Source of the DNA: Oscillospiraceae bacterium
GTDB taxonomy: Bacteria > Bacillota > Clostridia > Oscillospirales > Oscillospiraceae
DNA: 53,767 bases
Assembly (NCBI GenBank): GCA_024697625.1
Contig: JAILFJ010000154.1
Location: forward strand, 1 to 53,767
Direction: 5' to 3'
Below are positions 53,636 to 53,767 of the stretch, one piece after another (within the stretch, counting starts at the first letter, position 1; each line of letters starts with the position of its first letter). The notes beneath the pieces are model-generated. The model did no database searches, was not told the DNA's origin, and saw only the letters and a program-made list of their open reading frames with translations. Made by a program: the position numbers and the translations under genes.

Positions 53636-53767
53636 TATCGGCTTAACTCAGCAAGGGACAAGATATAGCAACAGCCCTTGAAAGCCGAGAGAAGAGCTGC
53701 GCTGGTTGGAAGCGTCGGTTATAGCGGAAGCAGAATTCATCCAGATAAGGCTGATAGTCGCCACAGC
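53636..53767 (+). ncRNA. T-box leader, 5' part (stem I), specifier TTC = Phe
   Basis: The base of stem I pairs TATCGGCTT (53636-53644) with AGGCTGATA (53748-53756), 9 bp with two G-U. Inside are AAGGGACAAGATATAGCAA (GA-rich kink region), the conserved AGAGA block followed by GCTGCGCTGGTTGGAAGC (T-loop-like distal motif), and the specifier context GAA-TTC-ATCC with TTC at 53736-53738. Uncharged tRNA-Phe should read TTC and prevent termination. The antiterminator (TGGNACCGCG) and the regulated gene, expected to be pheS-pheT, lie beyond the window edge. Confidence 0.85.

Overview
The window reads as chromosome of an anaerobic, Gram-positive-type Clostridia bacterium (Bacillota) with fairly high GC. 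The evidence is indirect: pyruvate:ferredoxin oxidoreductase, an acetate-dependent CoA-transferase of the butyryl/4-hydroxybutyrate type, a perfect CIRCE element before groES-groEL, a PyrR attenuator, a T-box leader, the Asp23/FakA pair and strong AGGAGG-type ribosome binding sites. No rRNA, tRNA, CRISPR array or insertion sequence was seen. The genus cannot be told from the sequence alone.

Layout. 1-195 is the 3' end of tuf with its terminator, followed by a promoter plus hairpin that could make a tiny RNA. 471-8544 is mixed accessory sequence: a secreted leucine-rich-repeat protein, the CoA-transferase, a DUF308 membrane protein overlapping a two-TM K+ channel, an ArsB/SLC13-type permease, a diguanylate cyclase and an AT-rich acyltransferase. 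8676-12877 (minus strand) holds groES-groEL under CIRCE and a lipid kinase overlapping an rRNA methyltransferase.

13041-26101 is the most striking region. A GDSL hydrolase - lipoate ligase (LplA) - FadR-type GntR regulator operon precedes a DctQ-DctM-DctP TRAP transporter, a PPC-domain protein, a complete lipoylated 2-oxo-acid/acetoin dehydrogenase (E1alpha, E1beta, E2, E3) and a threonine-dehydrogenase-like MDR enzyme. Two copies of a TTGGTAGGACCA operator lie before the TRAP genes and before the PPC/dehydrogenase genes. They match the FadR/PdhR pattern TGGT-N3-ACCA, so I infer one regulon: import a small acid or ketone, oxidise it to an acyl-CoA, and lipoylate the complex with salvaged lipoate.

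26297-33353 carries an uncharacterised protein plus CstA, fakA/asp23 on the minus strand, and a run of three small secreted proteins of unknown function, at least two of them clear paralogs. 33627-42161 carries PFOR, a MATE exporter, a D-2-hydroxyacid dehydrogenase, and pyrR-uraA behind a PyrR attenuator that can be folded by eye. 42254-43629 (minus) is a secreted pair including an NAGPA-type phosphodiester glycosidase. 43975-52558 is a tightly packed housekeeping operon glnS-uvrB-polA-rimI-tsaD-radC with gene contacts of -4 to +4 nt. The window ends with an M15 carboxypeptidase-like gene whose catalytic Glu position reads His, and with the 5' part of a T-box leader whose specifier codon is TTC (Phe), implying pheST just beyond the edge.
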